64,000 bases of DNA from the NCBI GenBank assembly GCA_949987565.1, contig OX465108.1:2108677-2172676 (forward strand), read 5' to 3'. The DNA is from Luidia sarsii (taxonomy: Eukaryota > Echinodermata > Asteroidea > Paxillosida > Luidiidae). Of this stretch, positions 1 through 13,772 are shown piece by piece. The position numbers and the translations under genes are program-made. The notes under the pieces were generated by a model. It did not search any database and was not told the origin of the DNA. It was given only the letters and a program-made list of their open reading frames with translations. Positions within the stretch are counted from its first letter, which is position 1; each line of letters begins with the position of its first letter.

Positions 1-592
1 TTTTGGAAAACCACCGGGAAAAACTGCAGGGCGCCCCCACGGTGTGGCTTCATAAACCACGGGCAAAGGTGAACCAGCGTCACGACACACGAACACACAA
101 ACGGACAATAGTCGGGTCCACCCGTGGCATCACGGCACCCTGACGTCGTTCCCGATGTGCGCCGTACGTCTTAATGGTCTGTCTGTCGTCCGATCCGTAC
201 CCCTGTGCCAAAGAGAGGTTCACGCCCTCTACCGTCCAAACACACACATACATCACCTCTGCTATGATTGGTTCTATCAGCACCCAGTTCTGAGTAATTA
301 AAGCTGAGGACGTGAACCCTGTCGACCTCTCCAAAGCTTGCACGAGCACGCGTGGCTCAGTCTTTAATTTTCGACTAAATCTCCCCGTCTTTTCCCTGGT
401 GGTCATCGGGTTAACTGGCCCTGACACGTTTCCGACGAAGATGAAGATGAAGATGAAGAGGGCTGTACATCTCGTGAGTCAGAGAGACAGAGAGATATAG
501 ACAGCTGCAGCCTTATGGCTAAGAGATTAACAAGAAACGGCCGGTAAAAGCGACAGTTCAAACCGAACGAAGGGAGAAAAGTAAACAAGAAA
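1..592. other. Intergenic flank, no gene seen
   Basis: No reading frame here has coding character, and no splice-flanked exon or known domain is visible. The only simple structure is a short GAAGAT repeat around 438-459. Open frames on the minus strand are extensions of frames that stay open in the neighbouring 9-bp array and are not genes. Confidence 0.5.
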
Positions 593-3454
<2,862 letters not shown>

Positions 3455-3552
3455 TATGTGTGTAAGTCAGGGCCCTTTGTGAGACCACCTTAGTGTGAAT
3501 GGGTTACCCAGGATAAAAATTAGAAATAAATAAATAGATAAATAAATACAAA
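3455..3552 (+). mobile_element. Possible LINE 3' end with A-rich tail
   Basis: The segment contains GGGCCCTTTGTGAGACCACC, then a short conserved-looking stretch, and ends in a tail of repeated AAATAAATA-type tetramers (about 3521-3549). This layout resembles 3' ends of non-LTR retrotransposons of the CR1/L2 type. No reverse-transcriptase frame precedes it, so if real it is a heavily 5'-truncated copy. The family is not identified. Confidence 0.4.
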
Positions 3553-3742
3553 ACTGCATTCCAAGTTTGAGAAATGTTTGAGGGCAGAAGAAGCTCCAAG
3601 ATATTAGGTCCTGGCCATCGTACCATGCAACATCTATCGATCAACACGTAAACCATCTCATTTCTGATAGGAAGCACACAGCAGATGCTTCCTGAAATCA
3701 TTATTCAATTGCTACGTTATTCGTCACCATTCTATACAAAAG

Positions 3743-3966
3743 GAAGGCTATATTCACCCGGCAACGGCATTCTTCCCGAAAAAAACGCTATTCTCCCGAT
3801 CCCTTAGTCTGATTGGCCAATTGCATTACATCATGTTTATGCATATTCATGTATGCCCTATACTCTGACGAAGGCCAATCAGAGTTTAAAGAATATTCAT
3901 GAATATGCATAAACCTGTAGGAACGAACTCCAGGATAAATGCCGTTGTCGGGTGAATATACACTTC
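3743..3966. mobile_element. 224-bp MITE with terminal inverted repeats and 11-bp TSD
   Basis: The left end begins GAAGGCTATATTCACCCGG. The reverse complement of the right end begins GAAGTGTATATTCACCCGA. The two match over about 29 bp with three differences, and inner inverted matches include GATTGGCC/GGCCAATC and TTTATGCATATTCATG. The element is flanked by identical CTATACAAAAG at 3732-3742 and 3967-3977, which reads as an 11-bp target-site duplication. It has no coding capacity. A duplication of 9-11 bp is typical of Mutator-like transposons, so a MULE-derived MITE is the likeliest class, by inference. Confidence 0.8.
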
Positions 3967-4250
3967 CTATACAAAAGAAAATGTACAATACAATATTTAT
4001 AATGATCTTACTTGGTGCATGTTAACAATACACAATAATACACACAAAATTGCATACAATGACAAAAGCTGATGAGCAACTAGGCAGCCCCAAGCAAGCA
4101 ATGTAAAATAGAAACACAATAGGCAGTATGTTGGTTCTGAAAAATCAAAATCAAAACTCAATCAGATTCTACAAAGTTATATACAGTCATCTAAAAGGGA
4201 TTCAGGAAATTTAACACATCATGTAATTTTACTACACCATACACATCTCT

Positions 4251-4285
4251 GAGAAAGGTCCTGCTAGGATCGAAACGTAAGGCCC
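4251..4285 (-). mobile_element. Family A hairpin element, single arm
   Basis: This is a single arm of family A, containing GGTCCTGCTAGGATCGAAAC followed by a near-copy of GTCAGGCCC (here GTAAGGCCC). The other arm is missing. A family B element lies about 130 bp downstream, an association also seen near 48.2 kb. Confidence 0.8.
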
Positions 4286-4416
4286 GAGCATTTACAAAAT
4301 GTGCATATTGGCAATAGGTAAATTCCCATTTACCTATCATTGCTTCTAGCATACATTCAGATGTCGAAGTGGTCAATAGGTAAATATGCCAATAGGTAAA
4401 TAAAACAGTAGGGTAG

Positions 4417-4624
4417 GATTTAAATGTTTGCATGGTGGAGATACCAAGTAAGAGGTTCGCGGTGACACCATGTATATCATTTTTCAACTAAGAGGAGTAT
4501 GGCTCTGAAAAGAGCCGGTAACTCAACGTCACGGGCAGAGTACACACTACCCGAGACGTAGAGTTAACGGCTCTTTTCAGACCCATTCTCCTTCTTATAA
4601 GAGATGATATGTATCGTGTCACCG
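4417..4624. mobile_element. Family B hairpin element
   Basis: Inverted repeats surround the core: GGCTCTGAAAAGAGCC (4501-4516) followed by GGTAACTCAACG pairs with GAGTTAACGGCTCTTTTCAG at 4561-4580. Outer conserved parts are TTTGCATGGTGGA on the left and TCGTGTCACCG on the right, related to the GGTGACACCATGTA block at 4461-4474. There is no coding capacity. Other copies lie near 28.6, 48.2 and 59.4 kb. Confidence 0.75.
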
Positions 4625-5384
4625 TCTTAAGCAGTGGGAAATTGAAAAGATTGAAAAGATTCAATCCGTTTGACATCTGAAGGGATGTTAGAAATAATGA
4701 TAGGTAGGGGCCTACAGTCATGAGTGACTGCATGAGTTCAATTGCGGTTTAGAATCCCGACAGGCGGCTCGTCGATCACACAAAACCATCTCTATGTATC
4801 CCGGCAGGCTGGAAAGAGGCAAACTCGTGACCCAACCCCTAGGAGGCAAGCGTCACAGATTACTGCTATTGCACGGACTCAACCCCAACAGTCAGCCATG
4901 CAACTTATAAACCCAGAGGGCGCGGGTCGCCATAGACCAATGGGTCATAACATCCGTCGCGTCCCCAACCCCCACCCGCTGTATTGCCATCCAAGTTCCG
5001 CTAGCACCATCCGAACCTCGACTCTAGTACACTGCACAGCCTCGGGGTATACAGCCCATTCTGCCTTTTCCTATTTTTCGTTTACTCGTTAGGTCGTTCT
5101 GACAGATACATTTCCTTCAAATCTCCTCCACCTGTTAACTCTCTATATTCAAGATCAATAAACAACGGTGCTTTTTATGGAGTCCCTAAAAGGACATTTT
5201 ACTTTTGGAAGCGCAAGACTGTGTATCTTATTCATTCGGTATTCCCTTCAATTGCTTGTTAAAGTTCACGATCAAAATGAGTAACAATGCTATTACAGAG
5301 TCCTTTGAGGGACATTGATTTCACAAATACAATAAACTTCGAACTCTTTAGCATTCTATTAAGACCTTTTCATCGCTTGAAGTA

Positions 5385-5492
5385 ACATGCAAAGATGCAG
5401 CAAAGTGCTTACTGACCAAAATGACCAACATTCAAGTATCAATAATTATGAGGGCCTGACGTTTCGATCCTAGTAGGACCTTTCTTAAAGAA
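5385..5492 (+). mobile_element. Family A element, left half
   Basis: The outer arm has GCTTACTGACCAAAATGACC and the inner arm GGCCTGACGTTTCGATCCTA ending in TTTCTTAAAG. The right half of the foldback is missing. Sequence between here and the pyrimidine tract at 5919 shows no gene. Confidence 0.75.
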
Positions 5493-5918
5493 TCAGAATC
5501 AGCCAGTCAGCGAAGGAAGGGTCATTTAACAGTGAGACCCTTTATAGGACATTTATTTTACAAGTACAAAGATACAGACGTCTTGTGTACATTGGCTCAT
5601 ACCTTAGAGCTATGCAGGACTCCCGCCCCGTAGCACTTTCGGCGGGCCAAAGAGTCGCTTGGCACGAGTCCACAACAAACTTAATCATTACTAACCTCAC
5701 CCATAGATAGCTATCTGGAGGTTTTTTTTTTAATCGGCATTCACCCCAGTAAGCACCGGATACCCGGCAGGATGGAGCCCTTCCTGAAGGAAGTCAGAGG
5801 CTGCTGCCAGCCCAAACTTTTTTGGTTTGGGGTCAAAGGTGGCACTTCCTCCCGTTCGCCTGGCCAACTTGAAAGTGCGTCACATCTTCGATTTCATTTC
5901 CTGAGCATGGAATTTATT

Positions 5919-6033
5919 TCTCTCTCCTTTCCTCTTTCCCTTTCTCTCCCTCTCTCTCTCTCTATTTATCGTTCTCTCTCTACACCTCCCTTTCTCTCTC
6001 CCTCCCTTTCTCCCCCTCTCTCTCCCCTCCCTA
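5919..6033. repeat. Pyrimidine (CT)-rich simple repeat
   Basis: A run of CTCTCTCC/CCCTCTCT on the plus strand, interrupted near 5963-5990. It is low-complexity and non-coding. Confidence 0.9.
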
Positions 6034-7557
6034 GTACACGTTGTAACCGCAACATTTCAGTCTTAACTGGCTACCTTCACCATGGATAGCTTGCAATCTC
6101 ATCCTGTAATACTATGGCCTTTTTTTTTACAAATCCGGTCCATAGATCATGCTCGGGCTCAGGCTTCGTATCCGTCTGACAAAACCTGAGAATACTGGTT
6201 GTTGTTTTTCTCCGAAATTGTAGTTTTGTTGGCTCGATAATTACAGGGTATTCCCCAAGATACTGGGGCCAAACGCTTGTATCTGGATGTCTGTAACATT
6301 GAAACGGGTAGGAGAAATTTGACCTAAGCCTAAGTCCGAGCCCAAGCCTTCATTTCGTAAACGGATTATTACCACATCGCGTGTGGCTACCCTGGATGTA
6401 TTGGATGTAACTAGGGACTAAATTGGATGTAACTAGACAGTAAATTGGTCGATCACTTAGCTTCAAATAACACCACTGTGGTCTTATCTATTTCCACTTT
6501 CCGAAACAGGAGACGGCACCACTCTGAAAAGTGAGAAAAATGGTGTTCATGTCACCGGATATTATCTCTGCGTCTGCGTACAAATTGTCTGCGTGCAAAC
6601 CTATTTTCTTTTCATTTCATTTATAATTTCTCAGGGCAAGTACAACCATGAAAGTGACAAAACCAAACAGAACATGGAGCACCTCGAAGGATTGCCAAAT
6701 GCGAATGTAATCACAATCGCAGTTCCACCATAGCAACACATACAATACAAAGAAAACTATAATGATAATATTTGAGGATAAAACCCAGTAAAGCGAACGC
6801 TCCGTTTGTTTCTGTGCTCCCGTCACAACCAATTCAAAAACTACCGTCAAGTACGAGACGTCTTCATCCGTTAATTGCGATTGACTGATGGCCGAATTTC
6901 GACTGATGAGCCCCTCCCTCCTCGTTTCGGCACTGAAGGCAAACCTGTCCCCCGAACAAGTTACCTTCAGTGACCCCATCGAGGAATGCGATCGAGAAAC
7001 CGTGCCGGCGCGATGACCCCCCACGCTGCGTGATTGGAAGAGACAGACGGGCTGACAGACGAACAGATCGCTAAATCAGTGCCCGTCATTCTGCCGGCCT
7101 CCCCCGAAAAATGACGAACGCCCTACCCGTCCCCCTCCCCCGTCTTCCTCCCCGTCCCCCTCTCCTCCTCCTCGTATCCCATTACCTCTGCCTGTGACCT
7201 TTAAGATTTGAACCCGCGTTTGCTATTAATTCAGGAAATGAGCCCCTAGTGTACCCAGGTCCCCCTCTCTCCCCCCATACCCACCCAACTCCCCTAATCG
7301 TGGCCCTATACACGCGTGTGCCAAGTTCGCAGAGGGGCAAATGCCAATTAACGGTTCCCTCCTGACATTCAACTGTGGGTACATTTTTTTTTTCGCTTGA
7401 GGTTCACGTCCGATTGGACCCGGGTTGTAATTTTTTTTAATGCGGTCAGCGCACAGTTCCTGGCCTACATTTGCCGGGCTGATTGTGTTCAAGAACGGGC
7501 AGGTCGCTTCGGCGACCTCACCGACCGACCCGTTTTTTATACCGTAGTTTTTTTTTA
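6034..7557. other. Intergenic; one doubtful minus-strand membrane-like frame
   Basis: No supported gene. Short fragments of a GGCTC/GGCTT-rich family occur near 6150-6182 and 6325-6352. On the minus strand a 135-codon frame (7024 down to 6617) ends with two hydrophobic segments; upstream of it lies a pyrimidine-rich stretch ending in AATCACGCAG that could be a splice acceptor. It has no ATG at its start and no recognisable domain, so I do not annotate it as a gene. The stretch 7080-7180 is C-rich. Confidence 0.4.
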
Positions 7558-7775
7558 ATGGTTGAATTGCTTCTGACTGGCGCCCCCACCCCGGCAGAGA
7601 CTAGTTGACTATTAGGGAAGGCAACCATCTAAGGGCTGGATAGCTCAGATGGTTAGAGCACTGGTTCATTTATCCAGAGGTCTCGGGTTCAAGTCCCGGT
7701 GGAGTCAAACTTTTTCTTGGCCAATTTTTCAAATTGTTCAAAAGTTCCCAGTCAGTTTTTCCTTGGTTTGTTCAC
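7558..7775 (+). mobile_element. tRNA-derived SINE
   Basis: The head contains GCTTCTGACTGGCGCCCCCA. The tRNA-like part begins at 7634 with GGCTGGATAGCTCAGATGGT (A box) and ends GGTTCAAGTCCCGGTGGAGT (B box and acceptor) near 7706. A 3' body follows with TTCAAATTGTTCAAAAGTTC and a T-rich end. The tRNA part closes into a cloverleaf, but its anticodon stem has a mismatch and it sits inside a longer repeated unit, so it is a SINE and not a tRNA gene. About 75 bp of conserved sequence upstream of the tRNA domain is unusual. Confidence 0.88.
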
Positions 7776-7894
7776 CGTGGTTTTTCCACGAGGACTCGAA
7801 CAAGGTGCCGAATAAGGGCTTATATAAACCCTAACGGGGGACCATTTTCCTCCCTGCACTTTTACCATGATCTTGAACAGCGCTGGTTGAAATA

Positions 7895-8010
7895 TACAAG
7901 ACCGCCATCCAAGGGCTGGGTAGCTCAGATGGTAAGTCCCGGTCCAGTCAAAGATTTCTTTTCCTGTTTTCAAAAATTGTTCAAAAAGTTCAAAGTTAGT
8001 TCAAAGAAGA
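7895..8010 (+). mobile_element. tRNA-derived SINE, internally deleted
   Basis: The copy starts with ACCGCCATCCAAGGGCTGGG, keeps the A box (TAGCTCAGATGGTAA), then jumps directly to GTCCCGGTCCAGTCAAAG. The anticodon arm and most of the T arm are lost. The 3' body is recognisable by CAAAAATTGTTCAAAAAGTT. It is a second insertion close behind the preceding SINE. Confidence 0.8.
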
Positions 8011-9534
8011 AGAAGAAGGAAAATTGGTGACGATATTGGTCACTGTAAGCCCAACCGGTGGCCTTTGCCGGTCCGATTCGGAGAATAAGATCACTTTAGT
8101 CTGTTGATATAAAAGACTTGCTGTTGGTATAGTTTCTAGACTTCGCATCCCTCCAAAGAGACACAATTGTTGCATGTGTGGTCGAGAATGATAAAGCAAG
8201 CCGCAAGTTTTTTTTTCCAAAGGCTTTGTTTCCAATTTTCTCTGACCGGAAAGTAGGCCTACAGAGAGGAGAGAACCAAGCTGGACTTCCCGTCAACTTC
8301 ACACTGTTGGCAAAATGGACCATGACCTTGTCATAAAGGGCATTGCCGGGGCGCTATTGCCGCAGGGGTCAAGCTGAGTGTTAAGGTTATGGATTGGATA
8401 ACAGCGCTTAAACAACTTTGTAGTTGTAGGTTCTGTTTTCACAACAGGCTACCGTAGTTGTTTTCTTTCTTAGGAGCGTTGAATTGCAAGCGGGTTCTAT
8501 GCTCGTATCGTTATTGATTCAGAAACGAAAACTTTAAAAAACGCAAACGGGGGCATATGCTGTCTATCCTGGCACGGAAACCCTCTTAAAAAACAAGGGG
8601 CATTCTTGGGACCTTTTCTAAAATCCGGCTGTTTTTTTTTCAAAATGCAGTTCATGTATAACATGAAAAAAAGGAAGCCAAAAGCCCCCCGTTTCGAACG
8701 AAAAAGGCGGAAAGACAAAGCCTGAGCCTAAGCCGGGATTTGGGAAAAGGGCCGATAATCCGTCGACGCCGAGCTCATGAGGAGCCATAACAGCATCCCG
8801 ACTTCGGTTTGAGACTGAGTTACTTCACCGTATATACGTGCAGCCGCCGAATCAAGGATCTCAAGTGCGTTTGAACCGACCTCGAGCATCGATCTTCCCG
8901 CATCCGCTGCGTCCTCATCACTCCGCACAATTAGCCCCTTCAGACATCGGTCGTTTCAAGAACGCGACTCGCTTTCAATTAACGGCCAGGTAATTAGTCT
9001 TGGCGGGACCCTGAAACGCCTTGTCTGGAGCGAGGGTTGCTTCTAAACAGCTGTGAGCAGGCCAGCATGCAGTATAAATAAGACACTCTGTAAATACTCT
9101 GGGCTAAAAGGTGTCAAGCAACATCGTTAGGTTTTGGTGTTTTTTTTATCAGGTGTGATTGATTCTCACCGACAACTTCTAACGGGTTAAACATGATTGA
9201 CCAGTCTCGTAACCAGTTGATATGTTCTTCAATTTTGGCAAAAAATTGGACTATCATTATTCTTAACAGTGCAGGAGAAATAAGTTACCTTTATGCTGAT
9301 AAGAAAGACCCATTAATGATATGAAATGGGGTCAGGGGTCCTCCTGTTTCGATCCTGGGCCTTTTTTTCAAAACCCGGCTTAGGCTCAGGCTCCGGCTTT
9401 GTCTCCATTTCTGTCATACATTTTAGAGTACAAGACATAAAAATGGTTGAGGTCTCCACTCGACAAGCTTTGCTTTTTGGAGACCTCCATCCATCCATCC
9501 ATACACTATCATTTAAATGTTAAGTAATTATATT
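8011..9534. other. Intergenic with GGCTC/GGCTT-family fragments
   Basis: No gene seen. Two related fragments lie in opposite orientation. At 8716-8751 there is AAAGCCTGAGCCTAAGCCGG. At 9350-9414 its reverse complement appears, with CCGGCTTAGGCTCAGGCTCC preceded by GGGCCTTTTTTTC. They look like dispersed copies of the family that is expanded into long hexamer arrays at 35985-36146 and 56797-57190. A short CCAT repeat occurs at about 9485-9500. Confidence 0.5.
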
Positions 9535-9705
9535 GTAATCCCCAAATTTAGTGGGCCTGACGTTTCGATCCTAGCAGGACCTTTCTCTGCCTTTGAGAAA
9601 GGTCCTGCTAGGATCGAAACGTCAGGCCCACTCAATTTTGAGATTTACATTTTGGTAATTCTAGTCGGTAAGCAGTTTGCAACATTTGTGTATATCACTT
9701 TAATA
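9535..9705. mobile_element. Family A foldback element, nearly complete right half
   Basis: Two inner arms face each other: GGCCTGACGTTTCGATCCTA on the left and TAGGATCGAAACGTCAGGCC on the right, separated by GCCTTTGAGAAAGG. The right outer arm follows with GAGATTTACATTTTGGTAAT and GTAAGCAGTTTGCAACA. The left outer arm is mostly absent. It can form a long perfect stem. Repeated GATT units follow near 9760. Confidence 0.9.
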
Positions 9706-10382
9706 TTAATGTTAATGTTATTTAATGTTAAGTATATGTTGGGAAAAATTAAAGATCTTGATTGATTGATATTTAGACAAAGATTGGGTGCATATGTTTG
9801 GTGTACAACCTTCGACCGCAAATAAACCATCCTGCACGTTGCATCATACCTTATAGTGCGGCGTAATCTCCTGTCCGACCAAGCGAAGGAACGCACCGCC
9901 AGTCACCGACCAACCAACCGCATCACAGAGGAAGCGCTCACCGTGGAAACAGCACCGAGAGTTCAGCGTGACCCCCTGTTCCATTATCATCTCTCTTTCT
10001 CCCCTCTCCCCACCCCCAACTCCTCCTTCACACCCGGATCAGTGCCATTCATAATCACTACAACCACAATGGTCCTTTAAACAAAAACAAGAGAGAGTAT
10101 TGTTCTTCTTTCAACCGCAAAGGCCAACATTTGTGGCAGGATTTCCGCGGTGGAGGACAACTCTTTCCTCTCCCCGGAGAAGTGGAAATACCCCCCCCCC
10201 CCCACAGGTGAATGCTTCCGTGCGTTGCTCCATTCCCCATCTGTGTATAGCTGTAACTCTGTATATAATTATTTCCAGTTTGAAAACCTCACGGTTCCTT
10301 ATATAAAACCACACTGAAATGGCGTCGACTTCCTCTATCGATTTCCGCGACCACATTTGCAAATGTGACAAACCATGCAGGA

Positions 10383-10520
10383 AAATGGCTGACGTTTCAA
10401 TCCCGGCGGGACCTTCCCAAAAAGGTTTCCAAGTTGTTTGGGGTGTGTGTTGAGAAAGGTCCTTCTTGGATCTAAACGCCGTTCGCTGGCTTTGTGCCTT
10501 CGGGAATGATCCTGCTGTAA
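10383..10520. mobile_element. Degenerate family A element
   Basis: Diverged arms are visible: TGACGTTTCAATCCCGGCGG at the left and TGAGAAAGGTCCTTCTTGGA followed by TCTAAACGCC on the right. A short homopolymer of C (about 10189-10203) lies upstream. Nothing else was recognised between 9706 and 10382. Confidence 0.5.
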
Positions 10521-10769
10521 TCAAAGACGCCATGGCTCTTCGAACTTTCGAGAAATCTAACAGTGCATAAACATTGCTTCCACGAAGTCCATAGGCCCTG
10601 TGGCGATTTTATTATGCTACATTGTTCAGGGATCTTGGTCTATTTAAAAATCAAATTTACCGTCTAATTCTACAAAAGGAAGGACCTCTCCTTCAGGCAA
10701 GATTGTGCCTTTGATAGGACTGAAAAATCAGGGTCTCTAACCTTTTGAATGATGTCTATAATGTAACTA

Positions 10770-10940
10770 TTATGGGAAGCCGCCATCTAAGAGCTCAGGT
10801 GATAAGAGCACTCAGATGGTAAGACCACTGGTATGCAAAACCAGAGGTCTCGGGTTAAAGTCCCGGTCCAGTACAATTTTTTTGGGCCATTTTTCAAAGA
10901 CGTTCAAAAGGTCCCAGTCAATTTTCCTTTTTTGGAGGGT
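10770..10940 (+). mobile_element. tRNA-derived SINE
   Basis: GCCGCCATCTAAGAGCTCAG leads into the A-box region, then the anticodon arm CTGGT-ATGCAAA-ACCAG with a perfect 5-bp stem. The loop would read GCA as anticodon. The B box TCGGGTTAAAGTCCCGGTCC and the usual 3' body (TTTTTCAAAGACGTTCAAAA) follow. A small duplication sits in the D arm. It is not a functional tRNA. Confidence 0.85.
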
Positions 10941-11734
10941 TATATTTCAATAAACATTATTTCAAGTCATGCTATTCTGTAAACGGCAGGGGGTACTTTT
11001 TACACGACTTTATGATCTAAAATAAGCTATCATTTTACCCATAATTGCTTGGCTCTAAATATGGATCCCGCTCTCATAGATACGAGGTACTTATACAAAG
11101 TTGATAGGAAATTGCCACTTTGGATAAACTTAAAGCAGTAGCAGTCGATCAAAAATAGTCCAGACCTACATCATTTAGTGTTTTATCTTCTTCTTTTGTT
11201 CACCAGAGAAGCTTGCACGTGATGACTATTAATCTATTCTACCAAAGACAGGAAGATGACCTGCAAGGATATGACTTTTTTTGACGGTTGATAAGCGACT
11301 ATAAACCGCCGAAGTTCTCTGGCCAACCCCCCCCCCCCCCAAAGAAAAAAAAAAGGAGAGAAAGAAGAAAACCCAGGCCTACATCCGCCCTGGATGGTCA
11401 AGTTAAGAATCCTTCCTGGAAGGGGAAACCCGACTCTGTCACACTCAATGGTCCCTTTGTGTGATACCCAACTGCAACTATTCAGCAAAGGACCTTGCGT
11501 AGCGCTGTGTCAAGGTATAGTGCACGGTGAGTATGAGCGACGCCATTAGAGACATGCGGTTACCATACAAGGCTTTTTCTATAATATCAGTTGCTACATT
11601 GAACATGTAACCTTCAGCTGACCCCAACCTCTTCCCGATAGCTTTGCTAAGGTCAGATTTGAGCAACTCACAACAGACATTCACTTAATACAAACATTGT
11701 GCAAATTGTTGACTTCAATAACAAATAAAGAATA

Positions 11735-11830
11735 TCTCAAAATGTTGCAAACTGCTCACTGACTAAAATGACCAAAATGCAAATAATTATAAACAAAATA
11801 CGAGGGCCTGACGTTTAATAACGTATAAAG
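11735..11830 (+). mobile_element. Family A element, left outer arm
   Basis: GTTGCAAACTGCTCACTGAC and TAAAATGACCAAAATGCAAA, the outer arm, are followed by GAGGGCCTGACGTTTAATAA, where the inner arm breaks off. The stretch 10941-11734 shows no gene; it holds a poly-C/poly-A run near 11327-11352. Confidence 0.7.
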
Positions 11831-12090
11831 TTCTAACCAAAAAAAATGAGAGCTCGACTTTTTATCCTCGCTGGGCCTTACATGAAGGCAGAAGATCTTT
11901 AAGAAAAGGTGCCATCATGATGAAGAGGTCTGCGTTTCTGATAGTGTTTACCTGTGCACCTTCTCATTTGAAGGATGGCGTTAGACGATGAAGGGGTTGT
12001 GCTCGTAACTCCCCGCTATCTGCATGGGACCGAGAAAGAAACAGTTTGACTTATCGGTTTCTCGATATATGAATTCGCTACACTCCATGC

Positions 12091-12495
12091 CACCTCTCTT
12101 TTTCTACCTCAGCTCTCTTTCTCCTCGTTGACCTTTCTCTGAATCTCTCTCCCATTTTTTCTCCACCCTCTCTCCTTTCTCCCTCCCTCCGGCCTCCACT
12201 TTCTCCTCTCTCCCTTTCTCTCTCCTCTCTCTGCCCCCTTCCTCTCCTCTATCTCGCTCATCATCCCTCCTCCTCTCCGCTCTCTCACTCTTTCTTCTCT
12301 CACCTCTGTCCCCTTCCTCTGCTCTCTACCCTTTCCCTCCCTCCTCCTCTCCCCTCTCTCTGCCTCCTCTCTGTCCCCTCTCTCTGTCTCCCTCCCTCTC
12401 CTATCTCAACTCTTCCTAACCTTAACCCTAACCCTCACTATTTCACTCTCCATTTCTCCCTGTCTCTGTTTCTCTCATTCCTCCCCCTCTGCTTT
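12091..12495. repeat. Pyrimidine-rich tract with a telomere-like interruption
   Basis: About 400 bp of CT-rich plus strand, just upstream of the MAM gene's first exon. It is interrupted at about 12415-12438 by CCTTAACCCTAACCCTCAC, two to three units of the CCCTAA metazoan telomere repeat. Whether it affects transcription of the downstream gene is unknown. Confidence 0.9.
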
Positions 12496-12499
12496 CTAT

Positions 12500-12858
12500 A
12501 CTGATGAAAAAGATTAGGCCAATCAAATAGCGAGAGCGGATGTCTGGAACGTGCAGCGCTGCAGCCCCCGCATAAATTATTCAAATTCGACAGTCATGGA
12601 GAAGGCAGCCAGTCCCGTCCCTCCCCTTCTCTCTCCCTCCACCCCCTGTCCTTCATTACCCAGCGGTCTGCGCAGTGCAGAGCACGGCTTGATTCAGCGG
12701 ATGTACCACTGGCCCGGTCGCCCTCAGCCGCGCAGACTTTCACTGTACTAGGTTCCCCGCGAGTTTGTTTTCCCGGCCATAAAGCCCGACCGCGCGCTTA
12801 AAGTCCCCTCATAAACATACCCGCACTCGGACCTGTGACTTTACGTACGCCACCAGCG
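12500..12858 (+). promoter_or_regulatory. Probable promoter and 5' UTR of the MAM gene
   Basis: This is the unique-looking, moderately CpG-containing sequence between the CT tract and the start codon. It has a CCAAT box at 12519-12523 and a TATA-like ATAAATTA at about 12571. An upstream ATG frame of 51 codons runs 12596-12751 and would lie in the 5' UTR if transcription starts early. A TAA stop at 12799-12801 is in frame with the gene's ATG, with no other in-frame ATG between them, which supports 12859 as the start. The transcription start itself cannot be read from sequence. Confidence 0.45.
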
Positions 12859-12907
12859 ATGGGTCGGACAGTGGAAATAACGGGGCTCTTCTTGGCAGCC
12901 TTCTTGG
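12859..12907 (+). CDS. MAM protein, exon 1 (signal peptide)
   Basis: The ATG at 12859 has G at -3 and G at +4 and is preceded by an in-frame TAA at 12799-12801. It encodes MGRTVEITGLFLAAFL plus the first base of codon 17. The donor is GGTGAGT with GT at 12908-12909, phase 1. Joined to exon 2 it reads on as A-LGLAQ-ECTF, a classical signal peptide: short polar start, hydrophobic core GLFLAAFLALGL, and probable cleavage around Ala21/Gln22. A signal exon ending in phase 1 ahead of a phase-1 domain fits the family. Confidence rests on the match in frame, phase and peptide logic with exon 2, although the two lie 26.5 kb apart. An alternative first exon is possible. Confidence 0.85.
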
Positions 12908-12915
12908 GTGAGTCC

Positions 12916-13062
12916 CTATCCCCCTTTCTTCTCTCTCTCTCCACTCTCCCTCCCTCTCACTCTCTCTCACTCTCTTTCACTCTCTATTTCTTTCTCTCAT
13001 CTCTCTAGCTCTCTCTCCCTCCTCTCTCCCCCTCTCTCCCTCTCTAGCTCTCTCTCTCCATA
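12916..13062. repeat. CT-rich tract directly after the exon 1 donor
   Basis: The pyrimidine repeat starts within about ten bases of the 5' splice site and runs roughly 145 bp (CCCTCTCTCTCC-type units). It is non-coding. Compare the similar placement after exon 3. Confidence 0.92.
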
Positions 13063-13772
13063 GGAAATCCTCGCAGTACCTGCTGAGACTGTCTATAGCT
13101 GTGCCTTGATGTCTCCATTCACTGTTAGTGTTACCTTGCGTTCATAAACGCATTCATGTATACATGTACACTCTCTCCAGTACTCTAAGAGCGAGTCATG
13201 CAGGTATACACTTCCGACCGCAGTGCGAGCATGCAGGCAGGGCCCTGTATAGAGTCACCCGACCTCCAAAACGGATTTGAAAGAGTAAAAAAAAAAAAAC
13301 CACGCTCCGTAGACCTGAATCACATGCATGAGCACCTGCAGCAATTCCACCGCTGAGACGGGGCTGAACTTGGGCGTGTTTTGCCTCTTTTCGGGGCAAA
13401 ATTAACGGAAGAGATGGCATTATATCGATTACTCGGCTTTCGGCTACCGACGAGTTGTAATTTGATTAGTTATCGGTGCGACCCACGTCTGGCTTATGTG
13501 GGGATTCCTACCCGAACCCCAACACATTCGGCTTTCGAGTTCCTCTGGGACTATTATAAGTCAGCTTTATTTCTAACACATCGCTAAGACTTCACTTTTA
13601 ACGTTACAGCTTATCAGTGTAGCGCTTGAGATCACAAGACAAAGCCATTCTCATTCAGCCAAGCCGGGTACATCCTTCAAGTGGGTTCGTGCAATTCAAT
13701 GAGGGTTTGGCCCAACCCGACATTTTAGTTAGCACTGTTATATACGCGTTGCTGTTCCAGAATCCCTGCTTG

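Noticed and set aside
7634..7707. Possible functional tRNA gene
   Set aside because: The cloverleaf is embedded in a dispersed repeat with conserved flanks and a mismatched anticodon stem; it is a SINE.
12415..12438. Telomere or chromosome end
   Set aside because: Only two to three CCCTAA-like units inside a CT tract with unique sequence on both sides; at most an interstitial motif.
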